Shown here: positions 33,001 to 41,569 of the stretch, in pieces
Layout: every line of letters begins with the position of its first letter
How positions within the stretch are numbered: position 1 is the stretch's first letter
NCBI GenBank assembly: GCA_035480575.1
Contig: DATIHR010000023.1
Span: forward strand, 80,169-144,168
Direction: 5' to 3'
Source of the DNA: PMNU01 sp035480575
GTDB taxonomy: Bacteria > Patescibacteriota > Saccharimonadia > Saccharimonadales > UBA4665
DNA: 64,000 bases
Position numbers and translations under genes: made by a program
The notes under the pieces: model-generated
The model's input: the letters and a program-made list of their open reading frames with translations, nothing else
Database searches by the model: none
What the model was told of the DNA's origin: nothing

Positions 33001-33631
33001 TAATCATTTGGGTCTGTTCGTAGTGTTTGTTTAGGAGGTCTTTTTCGGTTTTGCCTAAGGCATGACCATGTGCGGTTTTAATCTCTTTAGCGTAGTCGGT
33101 TAGTTCGCTGGTCATTATGTCTTGGTAGGTGGAATCGAACGTACTGGTTTGCTTGGCGCGCGTTAGGCGTGTGTCGGTTGTTTTGCTGCGTTTGCCAACA
33201 TATAGCTTAGGATTTATACCGCCATGTTTTGCCATAAATTTGGTAATTTCTTGCCGCTGGGTCAGGACGACTAAGTTGGCCGTAACCATTGTGTTGCGCA
33301 TAGTCTGGTCGCTGCTTTTATCACCCATGTCGGCCAGACGGGCGACTTCGGTTTCGGTTTGGGTAAGGCCAATAAGTTCCCCAGTGTTTGTCTTGTCGCC
33401 GAATAGTATTTTTTGGACCGCGCTGGCGGCAGCGAGTAGTACAACCAAGCCGCCGATTACCAAAATAATGCGTACGACCATTGGGTTAGATAGCGGGCCG
33501 GATGAAAACCTACTACTCCGCGGCACTTTGCCCGGTTTGCCCGGGTTCATAATGAAATCGTAATTGCCGCCGGATGAAGGAGGCGATGCGCCGCCGCCAA
33601 AGGTCGGGGGCGGGACCTGCTCTGGATTCAT
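32957..33631 (-). CDS. Single-pass membrane protein, unknown
   Basis: 224 residues. Residues 1-50 are Gly/Pro/Ser-rich, a transmembrane helix spans about 53-72, and about 150 charged, helical residues follow outside. The outer part has T-E-T-E-V-A-R-L-A-D-M-G-D and a segment I-M-T-S-E-L-T-D-Y-A-K-E-I-K-T. The N-terminus is positive relative to the exported side, so the C-terminal domain is probably extracytoplasmic. No family recognised. Convergent overlap of 44 bp with the MmcQ/YjbR gene. Confidence 0.72.
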   Translation of the reverse strand: MNPEQVPPPTFGGGASPPSSGGNYDFIMNPGKPGKVPRSSRFSSGPLSNPMVVRIILVIGGLVVLLAAASAVQKILFGDKTNTGELIGLTQTETEVARLADMGDKSSDQTMRNTMVTANLVVLTQRQEITKFMAKHGGINPKLYVGKRSKTTDTRLTRAKQTSTFDSTYQDIMTSELTDYAKEIKTAHGHALGKTEKDLLNKHYEQTQMIIKQLPVQPTDTSDG

Positions 33632-33689
33632 ACCAGTATTTAACCATATTATGCTAGTGGTCTGGAAGGTTCAGTAGTTGCTTCTGCTA

Positions 33690-34781
33690 ATGGATACATT
33701 TTATGATCTTGGTATGTCTGTAGTGCGGGCAGAAGGCATTGGGGCCGAGCGTTCCTTACCAGGTATTCGTACGGTGCGGCTTGATATTGCAGAAATCCTA
33801 GCGCATACGGATCCTTTTGCGCCGGTAGCGCCCCGGATATTCGATATTGAGGCAATTGGTTTTTGCCCATATCGTTGCGGCTTTTGTTATGGGCCAGAAC
33901 ACGCTATCAAGGGCGAGCTGAACGCTGAATCCCTTGCCGATATATCAGTATTATTTACGTCGCTCGGAACGGAACGATTTGTGGTCACAGGTGGGGAGCC
34001 ACTTTTACGCCGGGATATCGGTACTATCATCGACAATATACCGCAGGCGCATTCGGACTCCTGCGAAGCGCCAGTGGGTGTGACGTTATCGACTACTGGC
34101 TACGGACTACTTACGAAGCACACAGGTGTTTTAGAAAGCCTGAATAAGCGGCGAGTATCCGAAGTTGGCCTGCCGGTGCACGGCCATAATTCTGAACTGC
34201 ACAACATGATGATGCCGACAATTAATACTGCTAATGACAATAATCAAAGTTTGTTCCAGTCCATCGAGGTATTGCTTGCCAACCAAATGCAGTACCCAAA
34301 TATTTTATCCAAGCTGCGTACCGTCGCCACTAGCCTGAATCAAAATCATCTTCATTTAATACCTGACATGTTGGCTCGCCACGGTGTAGATTTAGCCAGA
34401 ATTGCCTGGAAGGTGTATCAAGTTAATGATTTTATAGGGCCGCGTTTAGATGCTATTACTACTGATCACTGGCAGCTTGGCAATCGACGCTTTGCACTAG
34501 TTGCGGATTATTTACACAGGCATTTCGACAGCTGGTTTCAATCTGTCGATTGCCAGCCGGCTACTGATTCGGCCGAGCGCTATATGTTTCTGAGCCCCCG
34601 GGGTGTATTGCGAGTGATCAAAGCGGACAATTATGGCAATCCGGAAGAGGTGGAAGTCGGCAACCTTGTAACAGATCCTCTGCAAACCATGGAGAAATTG
34701 ACTCATTTTGACTATTTACCCATGAGGAACATAGCAGATAGTGCTTTACGCCAGCTGTTGGTATATGAGCAGTGTCGGTGA
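33690..34781 (+). CDS. Radical SAM protein, substrate unknown
   Basis: 363 residues from the ATG at 33690. The radical SAM motif is C-P-Y-R-C-G-F-C (about residues 59-66), followed by G-G-E-P (about 98-101). The core extends to about residue 260. The C-terminal part ends with a region like the start of a SPASM domain (D-C-Q-P-A-T-D-S-A-E-R-Y-M-F-L-S-P-R-G-V-L-R-V) but lacks the Cys needed for auxiliary clusters. It is not obviously any named cofactor or tRNA enzyme. It stands alone, 46 bp before dnaG. It could modify a peptide; see the M50/PqqD locus 3.2 kb downstream. Confidence 0.85.
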   Translation: MDTFYDLGMSVVRAEGIGAERSLPGIRTVRLDIAEILAHTDPFAPVAPRIFDIEAIGFCPYRCGFCYGPEHAIKGELNAESLADISVLFTSLGTERFVVTGGEPLLRRDIGTIIDNIPQAHSDSCEAPVGVTLSTTGYGLLTKHTGVLESLNKRRVSEVGLPVHGHNSELHNMMMPTINTANDNNQSLFQSIEVLLANQMQYPNILSKLRTVATSLNQNHLHLIPDMLARHGVDLARIAWKVYQVNDFIGPRLDAITTDHWQLGNRRFALVADYLHRHFDSWFQSVDCQPATDSAERYMFLSPRGVLRVIKADNYGNPEEVEVGNLVTDPLQTMEKLTHFDYLPMRNIADSALRQLLVYEQCR

Positions 34782-34827
34782 TCGGGTCCCTAGCGAACAG
34801 ATACCATAGGGGATACAATGAGGCCAT

Positions 34828-36594
34828 ATGGATGCGGTAGAGGAAATTAAAAGTCGCTTAAGTATCGAGGACGTCGTGAGCCAATATGTGGAGCTAAAGC
34901 GTGCTGGCCGCAATTTTAAGGGCCTCAGCCCCTTCGGTAATGAACGTACGCCGAGCTTTATGGTTAGTCCGGAAAAGCAAATTTGGCATGATTTTTCGTC
35001 TGGCAAGGGCGGTAACATGTTCAGCTTTGTTATGGAAATGGAAGGTTTGGATTTTAAGGGTGCCCTGGAGTTGCTCGCCAGAAAAGCCGGGGTCGACTTA
35101 GACCAATACCGTAAAGCTAGTGGTCCGTCGGGAAAGGACAAAGAGAGGCTGTATTCCGAGCTTGAACTAGCGGCAAAATTCTACCAAGCGCAGCTAGTAA
35201 ATCAGACGGCCGTTGACTACATAGCAAAGAAGCGTAAGTTTACGAGAGCAACAGTGAAGGAATGGCTTCTTGGGTATAGCCCCAATGAAGGGGCTGCGCT
35301 ATCAACGTTCCTGTCCAAAAGGAAATTCTCAGCTGAGGAGATAGAGAAAGCTGGCCTGGGGTCTCAGCGCTATGGTCGCCCGAGGGACATGTTCCGTGGA
35401 AGAATTATGATTCCATTGCAAGATCCGCAGGGAAGAGTTATTGGTTTCACTGCTCGTTTACTAGTAGACGATCCCGACGCTCCAAAATATATTAATACAC
35501 CCCAAACGGTTTTATATGATAAGTCTCGTCATGTCTTTGGCTTACATCTTGCTAAAGAAGCTATACGTAAAGCAAAGTATGTCGTGATTGCAGAGGGGAA
35601 CTTGGATGTAATCTCAAGCCATCAGGCGGGTGTGCGCCACGTTGTGGCTACTGCTGGTACTGCTTTGACAGAACAGCATTTAAAGGCGCTGAGCCGTTTT
35701 ACTGACGACATTAGACTCTGTTTTGACGCCGACAGTGCGGGCATGAATGCAACAGAACGGGCAATTCCTATTGCTAATAAAGTTGGCGTTTCGCTCAGTA
35801 TTATTACGATCCCAAGCGGTAAAGATCCTGATGAGCTTATTAAGCAAGACGTATCTTTGTGGCAGGAAACAATTGAGAAAAAAGAAGATGTCCTTGACTG
35901 GCTTATTAGCAGGTACGCTTCTTTATCTGACCTGACGAGTGAAAAAGGTCGACGAGAATTTAGAAATGCGGTACTGAATTCGCTGCAAAGGCTAGAAAAT
36001 TCCGGCGAGCAAGCACATTATGCCGACAGGATTGCTAAAATTCTTAATTATCCATCATCTGATGCAATTATGGATGAGCTGAAGCTCATGAAGCGAGGTC
36101 AGAAAACATATGCCCCTACTACGAAGGCCGTAAAAAGGATACCGTCACGTGATGAGAAAGAGCTGAATGATTATCGCAAGCTTCAAAATGGCTTACTGTC
36201 TATAGTATTCATGCATCCAGCGATGCGCACTGGAGTGACTAATCTGAAACCATTTATGTTGCCGGACAAAGATGCGCAGAGCTTGCTACTGTTTTTGCAA
36301 GATAACCCTGATTTCGCCGGGGAGGCGTCCGAGGTTGAGTCTTTGCGTCCAATTGCTGACTATGTTAAAATAGTATCATTATTGTTTGAAGAGCTGTATC
36401 AGGACCTCGAGACCCAAGAGCTTCGTTACGAAGCCGCTCGATTGCAGGGAACACTGATAGACCGATTTGTAAAAACGCAAAAACAACGTATTGTGCGCGA
36501 AATGCAACATGCAGATGAAGCCCGCACAAACGAACTGCTAGAGATCGCAAAAAAATTAGATGACGTACTAAAAGCCTATAAGGGAGGTGCATAA
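34828..36594 (+). CDS. dnaG: DNA primase DnaG with zinc ligands lost
   Basis: 588 residues. The N-terminal domain keeps the CHC2-type fold sequence (G-L-S-P-F-G-N-E-R-T-P-S-F, then I-W-H-D-F-S-S-G-K-G-G). All four metal ligands are replaced: Ser34, Gly37, Asp55 and Ser58 stand where Cys, His, Cys and Cys are expected. The Toprim catalytic core is intact (E-G-N-L-D-V, then F-D-A-D-S-A-G). The C-terminal helicase-binding region is present but diverged. It makes primers for replication. TACAAT lies 8 nt before the ATG. rpoD starts 3 bp after the stop, the classic dnaG-rpoD order. Confidence 0.95.
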   Translation: MDAVEEIKSRLSIEDVVSQYVELKRAGRNFKGLSPFGNERTPSFMVSPEKQIWHDFSSGKGGNMFSFVMEMEGLDFKGALELLARKAGVDLDQYRKASGPSGKDKERLYSELELAAKFYQAQLVNQTAVDYIAKKRKFTRATVKEWLLGYSPNEGAALSTFLSKRKFSAEEIEKAGLGSQRYGRPRDMFRGRIMIPLQDPQGRVIGFTARLLVDDPDAPKYINTPQTVLYDKSRHVFGLHLAKEAIRKAKYVVIAEGNLDVISSHQAGVRHVVATAGTALTEQHLKALSRFTDDIRLCFDADSAGMNATERAIPIANKVGVSLSIITIPSGKDPDELIKQDVSLWQETIEKKEDVLDWLISRYASLSDLTSEKGRREFRNAVLNSLQRLENSGEQAHYADRIAKILNYPSSDAIMDELKLMKRGQKTYAPTTKAVKRIPSRDEKELNDYRKLQNGLLSIVFMHPAMRTGVTNLKPFMLPDKDAQSLLLFLQDNPDFAGEASEVESLRPIADYVKIVSLLFEELYQDLETQELRYEAARLQGTLIDRFVKTQKQRIVREMQHADEARTNELLEIAKKLDDVLKAYKGGA

Positions 36595-36597
36595 CGC

Positions 36598-37734
36598 ATG
36601 CCGAAAGCCACAAAGAAACCAACTGCCGACACAAAAACCGATTTAGAACAGGTCAAAAAAGACCTTGTTGCCAAAGCTAAAAAGGCAGGCGCCATTGACC
36701 AACGCGATATTACTGCCGCTATTCCCGACGCGCCCGAAAACGCCGATATTTTGGATAAGTTGTACACCGAGCTAGCTGACATGAATGTCCAGGTAACGAC
36801 CTCGGCTGTACCGGTAGATGACGAGCCCGTCGAAATGAGCGACGAATGGGTCGCCGAAGACGGCGAAGAGGTTATAACCGAAGACCAACACTATCTGGAC
36901 GATATAGCCGACGACAGCGTGCGGCTGTACCTGCGTGAAATTGGTAAGATCCCGCTACTGAACGCCGAAGAAGAACTAGCCCTGGCAAAGCGCGTTGTTG
37001 CCGGCGATAAAGACGCCAAAGACAAAATGGCCGAGGCGAACATGCGCCTTGTTGTGTCTATCGCGAAGCGCTATGTAGGGCGTGGTTTGGACTTATTGGA
37101 CTTAATTCAAGAAGGCAATACCGGCCTACTACGCGCTGTCGAAAAGTTCGACCCGGACAAGGGCTTCAAGTTTAGTACCTATGCCACCTGGTGGATTCGC
37201 CAGGCTATTACGCGTGCCATTGCCGACCAAGCCCGTACAATTCGTATTCCAGTACACATGGTAGAAACAATCAACAAACTGCTCCGTACGCAACGGCGCT
37301 TAACCCAAGAGCTGAACCGCGAGCCTACCAACGAAGAAATTGCCGCAGCCATGGAAATCGAAGTCGACAAGGTAGAGCATATTATGAAGATTAAGCAGGA
37401 CATTTCCTCGCTCGACGCTTCTATACGCGATGACGAGGAAGAATCGGTACTGGCCGACTTTATTGAAGACGAAGACACTATAAGCCCGGAGGAGTCTGCA
37501 ACCAACCAGCTGTTAAAAGAGCAGGTTAAAGACATGCTGGCGGCCTTAACCGAGCGCGAGCAAAAGATTATTAAGCTGCGTTTTGGCCTGGAAGATGGCA
37601 AGCAGCATACGCTAGAAGAAGTAGGCCAAGAATTTAGCGTGACCCGCGAACGTATCCGCCAAATCGAAGCGAAAGCTTTAGCCAAACTCCGCAAACACAA
37701 AGACGCCCGCAAACTCCACGACTACATCAAGTGA
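36598..37734 (+). CDS. rpoD: Primary sigma factor RpoD (sigma-70)
   Basis: 378 residues. A Lys/Ala-rich acidic N-terminus (region 1.1-like, about 1-90) is followed by region 1.2 (D-S-V-R-L-Y-L-R-E-I-G-K-I-P-L-L), region 2 (L-L-D-L-I-Q-E-G-N-T-G-L, T-Y-A-T-W-W-I-R-Q-A-I), region 3 and region 4.2 (T-R-E-R-I-R-Q-I-E-A-K-A-L). All recognition helices look standard, which agrees with the -35/-10 elements found in this window. It is translated directly after dnaG; GGGAGG lies before the start. Confidence 0.97.
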   Translation: MPKATKKPTADTKTDLEQVKKDLVAKAKKAGAIDQRDITAAIPDAPENADILDKLYTELADMNVQVTTSAVPVDDEPVEMSDEWVAEDGEEVITEDQHYLDDIADDSVRLYLREIGKIPLLNAEEELALAKRVVAGDKDAKDKMAEANMRLVVSIAKRYVGRGLDLLDLIQEGNTGLLRAVEKFDPDKGFKFSTYATWWIRQAITRAIADQARTIRIPVHMVETINKLLRTQRRLTQELNREPTNEEIAAAMEIEVDKVEHIMKIKQDISSLDASIRDDEEESVLADFIEDEDTISPEESATNQLLKEQVKDMLAALTEREQKIIKLRFGLEDGKQHTLEEVGQEFSVTRERIRQIEAKALAKLRKHKDARKLHDYIK

Positions 37735-37750
37735 GCCTAGGCCTCACTTT

Positions 37751-37795
37751 CGTCATCCCGGACTAGATCCGGGATCCAATCAATAAGTCCTTCCT
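37751..37795. repeat. REP/MITE-like element, left-half copy
   Basis: CGTCATCCCGG...CCGGGATCCAAT matches the left end of the elements at 20072 and 31985. No right end (GGGAATGACG) follows. The hairpin 37757-37773 is just after rpoD and may help end that transcript. Confidence 0.7.
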
Positions 37796-37984
37796 TTTTC
37801 CTTCATCACCCATACTATTGCCTACGTCAGTAGCTTCAATGTTACTTTTTTGTACCGAACGTAGGCTGCGGACTGGTGGTGGGGCTGATGTCTTATATGT
37901 GTTATCGACAACATAGCTTGTATGTGTGGGGAGTGTTTCGTACTATTCGCGCATCAAAGTAACAGGAATGCTCGGAGGGTACCC

Positions 37985-38179
37985 ATGAACATTGCTATTG
38001 TGCCGCAAGCTAACGTAACGGTTCTGAACGAGGTTGCCCCGATTGTTATGTATGCCCTGGCGTTTGTATTGGCCCTGGGCGGTGTGTGGGCGGTAGCGGT
38101 TGCACAGTGCGGATGGGGACATGTGAACTTTACGCAGGTGGATATTTGGAAGGGTCAAGTAAAGATCCAGTGCCGGTAG
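37985..38179 (+). CDS. Small hydrophobic peptide, candidate substrate of the PqqD/M50 protein
   Basis: 64 residues. A polar start (M-N-I-A-I-V-P-Q-A-N) leads into one hydrophobic helix (residues 18-41, P-I-V-M-Y-A-L-A-F-V-L-A-L-G-G-V-W). A short tail has two Cys (42 and 63), two Trp and a basic end (I-Q-C-R). GGAGGG stands 4 bp before the ATG, one of the best ribosome sites here, so the gene is meant to be translated. It ends 10 bp before a gene for a PqqD-like/M50 protease. It may be the protease substrate or a peptide precursor; no similar peptide is known to me. Confidence 0.7.
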   Translation: MNIAIVPQANVTVLNEVAPIVMYALAFVLALGGVWAVAVAQCGWGHVNFTQVDIWKGQVKIQCR

Positions 38180-38189
38180 CGTAAGAAGA

Positions 38190-38933
38190 GTGCGTGCTTT
38201 TTTACACCCCGATTTGCAGCTACGGGGTACGACGCTGCGCGATACGCGACTGGATGCCAGTTATGTGTTAACGCCCGATGCTGCTTGGGTAATTGCGCAG
38301 CTAGGGCGGGAAAGCCGTACGGCTGTGCTTGCTGAACGGATTGTGCGACTAAAAGGCATTTCGCAGGCCGAAGCAACGACTGCTGTATATAGTACATGCG
38401 GGCAGCTTGGCCGTTTTGGCGGTTTGGACATTAGGCTGCACGCGCGCGATATAGGGCCGCGTTTATTTATATCTACGCGGTGGCGTGTCCGTCATCCCAT
38501 GACGCTATTCGGCTATGCACGGAGTATGCTGCGAGCGTACGGTTGGCTATGCAGTATATGTACTGGCTTACTTTTGTTGGCCAGTGTTGCTATGGGTGGT
38601 ACGTACATGTGGTCCATGCTGCTGTTGCTGGGCGTGGTTGCGTCGTGTGCGGTGCACGAAGCAGGGCATGCGGTGGCGGCCATGCGGATGCGCGTTCCTG
38701 CGGTGCTATTGTCTAGTGTCGGATACATGGCACTCATGTATCACCGTATCAGCCGGCGGAGTACCCAGCTCATCGCGCTTGCGGGGCCCTTGAGTGTTGT
38801 GTTTGTGGCTGCTATAGGAGTAATGCTATGCGATCAAGTACTCGTGCGCGTAGCGTTTTTGAGTATCGCGGGGCTGCATGCGCTGTGTTTATTGCCAATT
38901 TGCGCAGATGGCAATAGTATTTGGAGGCCATGA
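38190..38933 (+). CDS. PqqD-like domain fused to M50 (site-2-like) metalloprotease
   Basis: 247 residues, GTG start. Residues 20-85 resemble PqqD/RRE peptide-binding domains (S-Y-V-L-T-P-D-A-A-W-V-I-A-Q-L-G then a winged-helix-like series). Residues 115-247 are a membrane metalloprotease: H-E-A-G-H at 156-160 inside a hydrophobic helix, and the third ligand motif L-L-P-I-C-A-D-G at 234-241, as in family M50. It is 10 bp downstream of a 64-residue peptide gene. In known systems RRE domains deliver a leader peptide to a processing enzyme; here that enzyme would be an intramembrane protease. Assignment is by motif. Confidence 0.72.
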   Translation: MRAFLHPDLQLRGTTLRDTRLDASYVLTPDAAWVIAQLGRESRTAVLAERIVRLKGISQAEATTAVYSTCGQLGRFGGLDIRLHARDIGPRLFISTRWRVRHPMTLFGYARSMLRAYGWLCSICTGLLLLASVAMGGTYMWSMLLLLGVVASCAVHEAGHAVAAMRMRVPAVLLSSVGYMALMYHRISRRSTQLIALAGPLSVVFVAAIGVMLCDQVLVRVAFLSIAGLHALCLLPICADGNSIWRP

Positions 38934-38985
38934 ACCCACCAATAGGTCTACCAGTTTTACCCCTGTTGCTATACAATAGGAAGGA

Positions 38986-39594
38986 ATGAAGCGCGGCTTG
39001 CATATTATTGGTGTAGCTGGTACCAATGGTTCTGGCAAAGATACAATTGGGCATTTGTTGGCTGCGCACCACATGTACTGGTTTATATCGGTAACCGAAG
39101 TCTTGCGCGATGAGTGCCGTAAGCGCGGCTTGCCCGTAGAACGCGAACATTTGCGTGATATTAGTGCAGAGTGGCGCCGTGAATATGGCTACGGCGTGCT
39201 TGTCGATAAGGCGATTGATGCATTTAATGCCCTGCCTGATAAAAAGCAATACCGAGGTGTGGTTATGGCCTCGCTACGCAACCCACACGAAGCAGACCGG
39301 GTACACGAACTGGACGGTACTGTCCTGTGGGCTGATGCCGACCCAGAGGTTCGCTACAAGCGTATACAGGCGAATGCTGTGTACCGTGGTCGAGCAGGTG
39401 AGGATGCAAAAACGTACGAGCAATTCCTAGCCGAAGAAGCGGCCGAAATGCATGCTCCTAAAGGTGCCGACGAAGCTACTCTGGACATGGCGTCGGTTAA
39501 GGAACGTAGTGATGCTTTTGTAAGAAACAATTCCAGCGATATGGATGAGTTTGAGGCTGACTTATTGGCTGCACTTGGCCTTAAGAGGGTGTAG
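38986..39594 (+). CDS. P-loop (d)NMP kinase-like protein
   Basis: 202 residues. The Walker A loop G-T-N-G-S-G-K-D-T lies at about residues 11-19, and D-G-T-V-L-W-A-D-A-D-P-E-V-R-Y-K-R-I is the later strand-helix typical of nucleoside/dephospho-CoA kinase folds. The lid region has basic residues (A-V-Y-R-G-R-A-G-E-D). It resembles dephospho-CoA kinase and adenylate kinase-type proteins without their full signatures, so the substrate is open. A G-rich ribosome site (AGGAAGG) lies 1 bp before the ATG. Confidence 0.75.
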   Translation: MKRGLHIIGVAGTNGSGKDTIGHLLAAHHMYWFISVTEVLRDECRKRGLPVEREHLRDISAEWRREYGYGVLVDKAIDAFNALPDKKQYRGVVMASLRNPHEADRVHELDGTVLWADADPEVRYKRIQANAVYRGRAGEDAKTYEQFLAEEAAEMHAPKGADEATLDMASVKERSDAFVRNNSSDMDEFEADLLAALGLKRV

Positions 39595-39605
39595 GGGCCT
39601 GAAAT

Positions 39606-40703
39606 ATGGACGCGTCGCTTTCTGCCGCTGCCTTCAAAAAGCGGCTTACCGGATATAAACAGCGCATTGACGACGATATCGCCGCCTACGCAGCGCGGTT
39701 GCACGATGCTACCGCCAAGGAATATGGCAGGGATGTCCTAGAAGCCGAAACCGCCGTATTCTTAGATGTGCTGCAACGTGGTGGTAAGCGTATTCGTGGG
39801 GCGCTTACTATTGTGGGCTACGAAATGTGCGGTGGCACTAATACAAGTATGATCACGCAGGTGGCTCGAGCCATAGAAATGCTGCACACGTACATTTTAA
39901 TGATTGATGACATTCAGGATCGATCGACACTCCGCCGTGGCAAGCCGACGGCTCATGAAATTATTGCCACCTACCACAAACAGCACCACCTAAAAGGCGA
40001 TAGCGCCCATACCGGCATGAGTCTGGCACTTATGTCGGCCATTGCCGGCGGCCACGCCGCACAAGCGCTGCTAGCAAATTTGGACGCGGATGCCGAGGCT
40101 CGTTTGAAGGCTATCAGCATATCGAACCGCACGCTTGTTATAACTGCCCACGGCCAAACACTCGACATTATGAACGAGCTTGTTGCCCGGCCGAGTACCG
40201 AAAACATAGAACGGGTGCTGGAGTGGAAGACGGCCCTCTACACCATTATCAATCCGCTGCATGTCGGTATGGTGCTGGCCGGTGCCGATTGCAGCGCAAC
40301 AGATGCTATTACACCGTTTGGCATGCATGCTGGTAAGGCGTTCCAAATTACCGATGACCTATTGGGCATTTTTGGCGACCAGAAAGAATTGGGCAAGGTG
40401 CCTGGTGACGACATTCGTGAAGGCAAGGGTACGCTACTTGTTGCCTATGCGCTGCAGCACGCTTTACCTAAAGATCGTTTGTTTTTGGAAACATGTTTAG
40501 GTAGCCAGGTAAATGCGTCGCAGCTGGCCGAGTGCCGGGAAATTATGGAGCGCAGTGGCGCTGCCGCCTACGCCCGCAAGACAGCCAACAGGCACATTGC
40601 GCAGGCGCTCGACGCACTCGAGGCGGGCAAACAGCATTGGAGCGCGGATGGCACGGCGTTTTTAACACATCTGGCTCGCGCACTCGCCGATAGGGTTAAT
40701 TAG
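39606..40703 (+). CDS. Polyprenyl (geranylgeranyl-type) diphosphate synthase
   Basis: 365 residues. The first Asp-rich motif D-D-I-Q-D (about residue 102) is followed by R-R-G-K-P-T. The second Asp-rich region reads Q-I-T-D-D-L-L-G-I-F-G-D, the pattern of short-chain trans-prenyl synthases of the GGPP type, and G-G-K-R-I-R is also present. It condenses isopentenyl diphosphate onto allylic diphosphates. The next gene, 2 bp downstream, encodes a phytoene/squalene synthase that could use its product. The start is 11 bp after the kinase gene. Confidence 0.92.
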   Translation: MDASLSAAAFKKRLTGYKQRIDDDIAAYAARLHDATAKEYGRDVLEAETAVFLDVLQRGGKRIRGALTIVGYEMCGGTNTSMITQVARAIEMLHTYILMIDDIQDRSTLRRGKPTAHEIIATYHKQHHLKGDSAHTGMSLALMSAIAGGHAAQALLANLDADAEARLKAISISNRTLVITAHGQTLDIMNELVARPSTENIERVLEWKTALYTIINPLHVGMVLAGADCSATDAITPFGMHAGKAFQITDDLLGIFGDQKELGKVPGDDIREGKGTLLVAYALQHALPKDRLFLETCLGSQVNASQLAECREIMERSGAAAYARKTANRHIAQALDALEAGKQHWSADGTAFLTHLARALADRVN

Positions 40704-40705
40704 CT

Positions 40706-41554
40706 ATGGATAAGGTTGAGGATACGATATTTAAGAACGGCAGCGCCACTTATTATTGGAGTTCGCAGCTATTTCCGCGCGAAGTCAGGCACGATGTACT
40801 GAGGCTATATAGTTTTTTGCGTGTAGCCGACGATTATGTAGATGCCCGTCCGGCGCAACCGCATCATTTTGCGCTGCTGCATAGAGCCTGGGATCACGCC
40901 AAGAACGACCCACATTTTATAAGCGCGCCCGAGCCGGATGATACCGTTGACGAACGCGTTATAAAAAATATAGTCGGCCTGACCCGCACGCATGGATTTG
41001 ATATCGCATGGGTAGAGGCTTTTTGGAATGCCATGCAGGCCGATCTAGATGCCGCGCAGTACCAAGAACTTGATGACGTATTAGGGTATGTGCATGGGTC
41101 GGCAGAAGTTGTGGGTCTAATGATGGTTAAAATTATGGGTCTTACACCCGCCTCGTACCAAACGGCCATGTTGCAGGGTAGGGCCATGCAGTGGATCAAC
41201 TTTATACGGGATATTCAGGAAGATACCGAGATGGGGCGTTGTTATTTTCCGCGCGCCGATTTTTCGGACTGTGGTCTAGTGTCGCTAAACGAGGCAGAAG
41301 CGCGCAAGAACCCGGCTGCGTTTAGGCGCTTAGTACGTCTAGAACTAAACCGCTATAAAAGCTGGCAGAACGAAGCTCGCCAGGGATTCGGTTTTGTGCC
41401 CGGCTTGCTGAGGCCGGCTCTTAAAACTGCCGTGGATATGTACGATTGGACAGCCGCTCAAATTGCAAAAGATCCATTTATTGTACTCGAACGCCAGGTT
41501 AAACCTGCTAAAAGCCAGGTGTTCCTGCGCGGTATTCGTAATCTAGCCCCTTAG
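40706..41554 (+). CDS. Phytoene/squalene synthase family protein
   Basis: 282 residues. Both Asp-rich motifs of head-to-head prenyl synthases are present: A-D-D-Y-V-D (about residue 42) and N-F-I-R-D-I-Q-E-D (about 163-171), with the family feature G-R-C-Y-F-P after the second. It would join two C15 or C20 prenyl diphosphates. It is separated by 2 bp from the prenyl synthase gene, so the two are almost certainly coupled. No desaturase or cyclase is in the window, so the final product (carotenoid, squalene-like or other) cannot be read off. Confidence 0.92.
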   Translation: MDKVEDTIFKNGSATYYWSSQLFPREVRHDVLRLYSFLRVADDYVDARPAQPHHFALLHRAWDHAKNDPHFISAPEPDDTVDERVIKNIVGLTRTHGFDIAWVEAFWNAMQADLDAAQYQELDDVLGYVHGSAEVVGLMMVKIMGLTPASYQTAMLQGRAMQWINFIRDIQEDTEMGRCYFPRADFSDCGLVSLNEAEARKNPAAFRRLVRLELNRYKSWQNEARQGFGFVPGLLRPALKTAVDMYDWTAAQIAKDPFIVLERQVKPAKSQVFLRGIRNLAP

Positions 41555-41569
41555 TGCTTGAGCTTCGGG

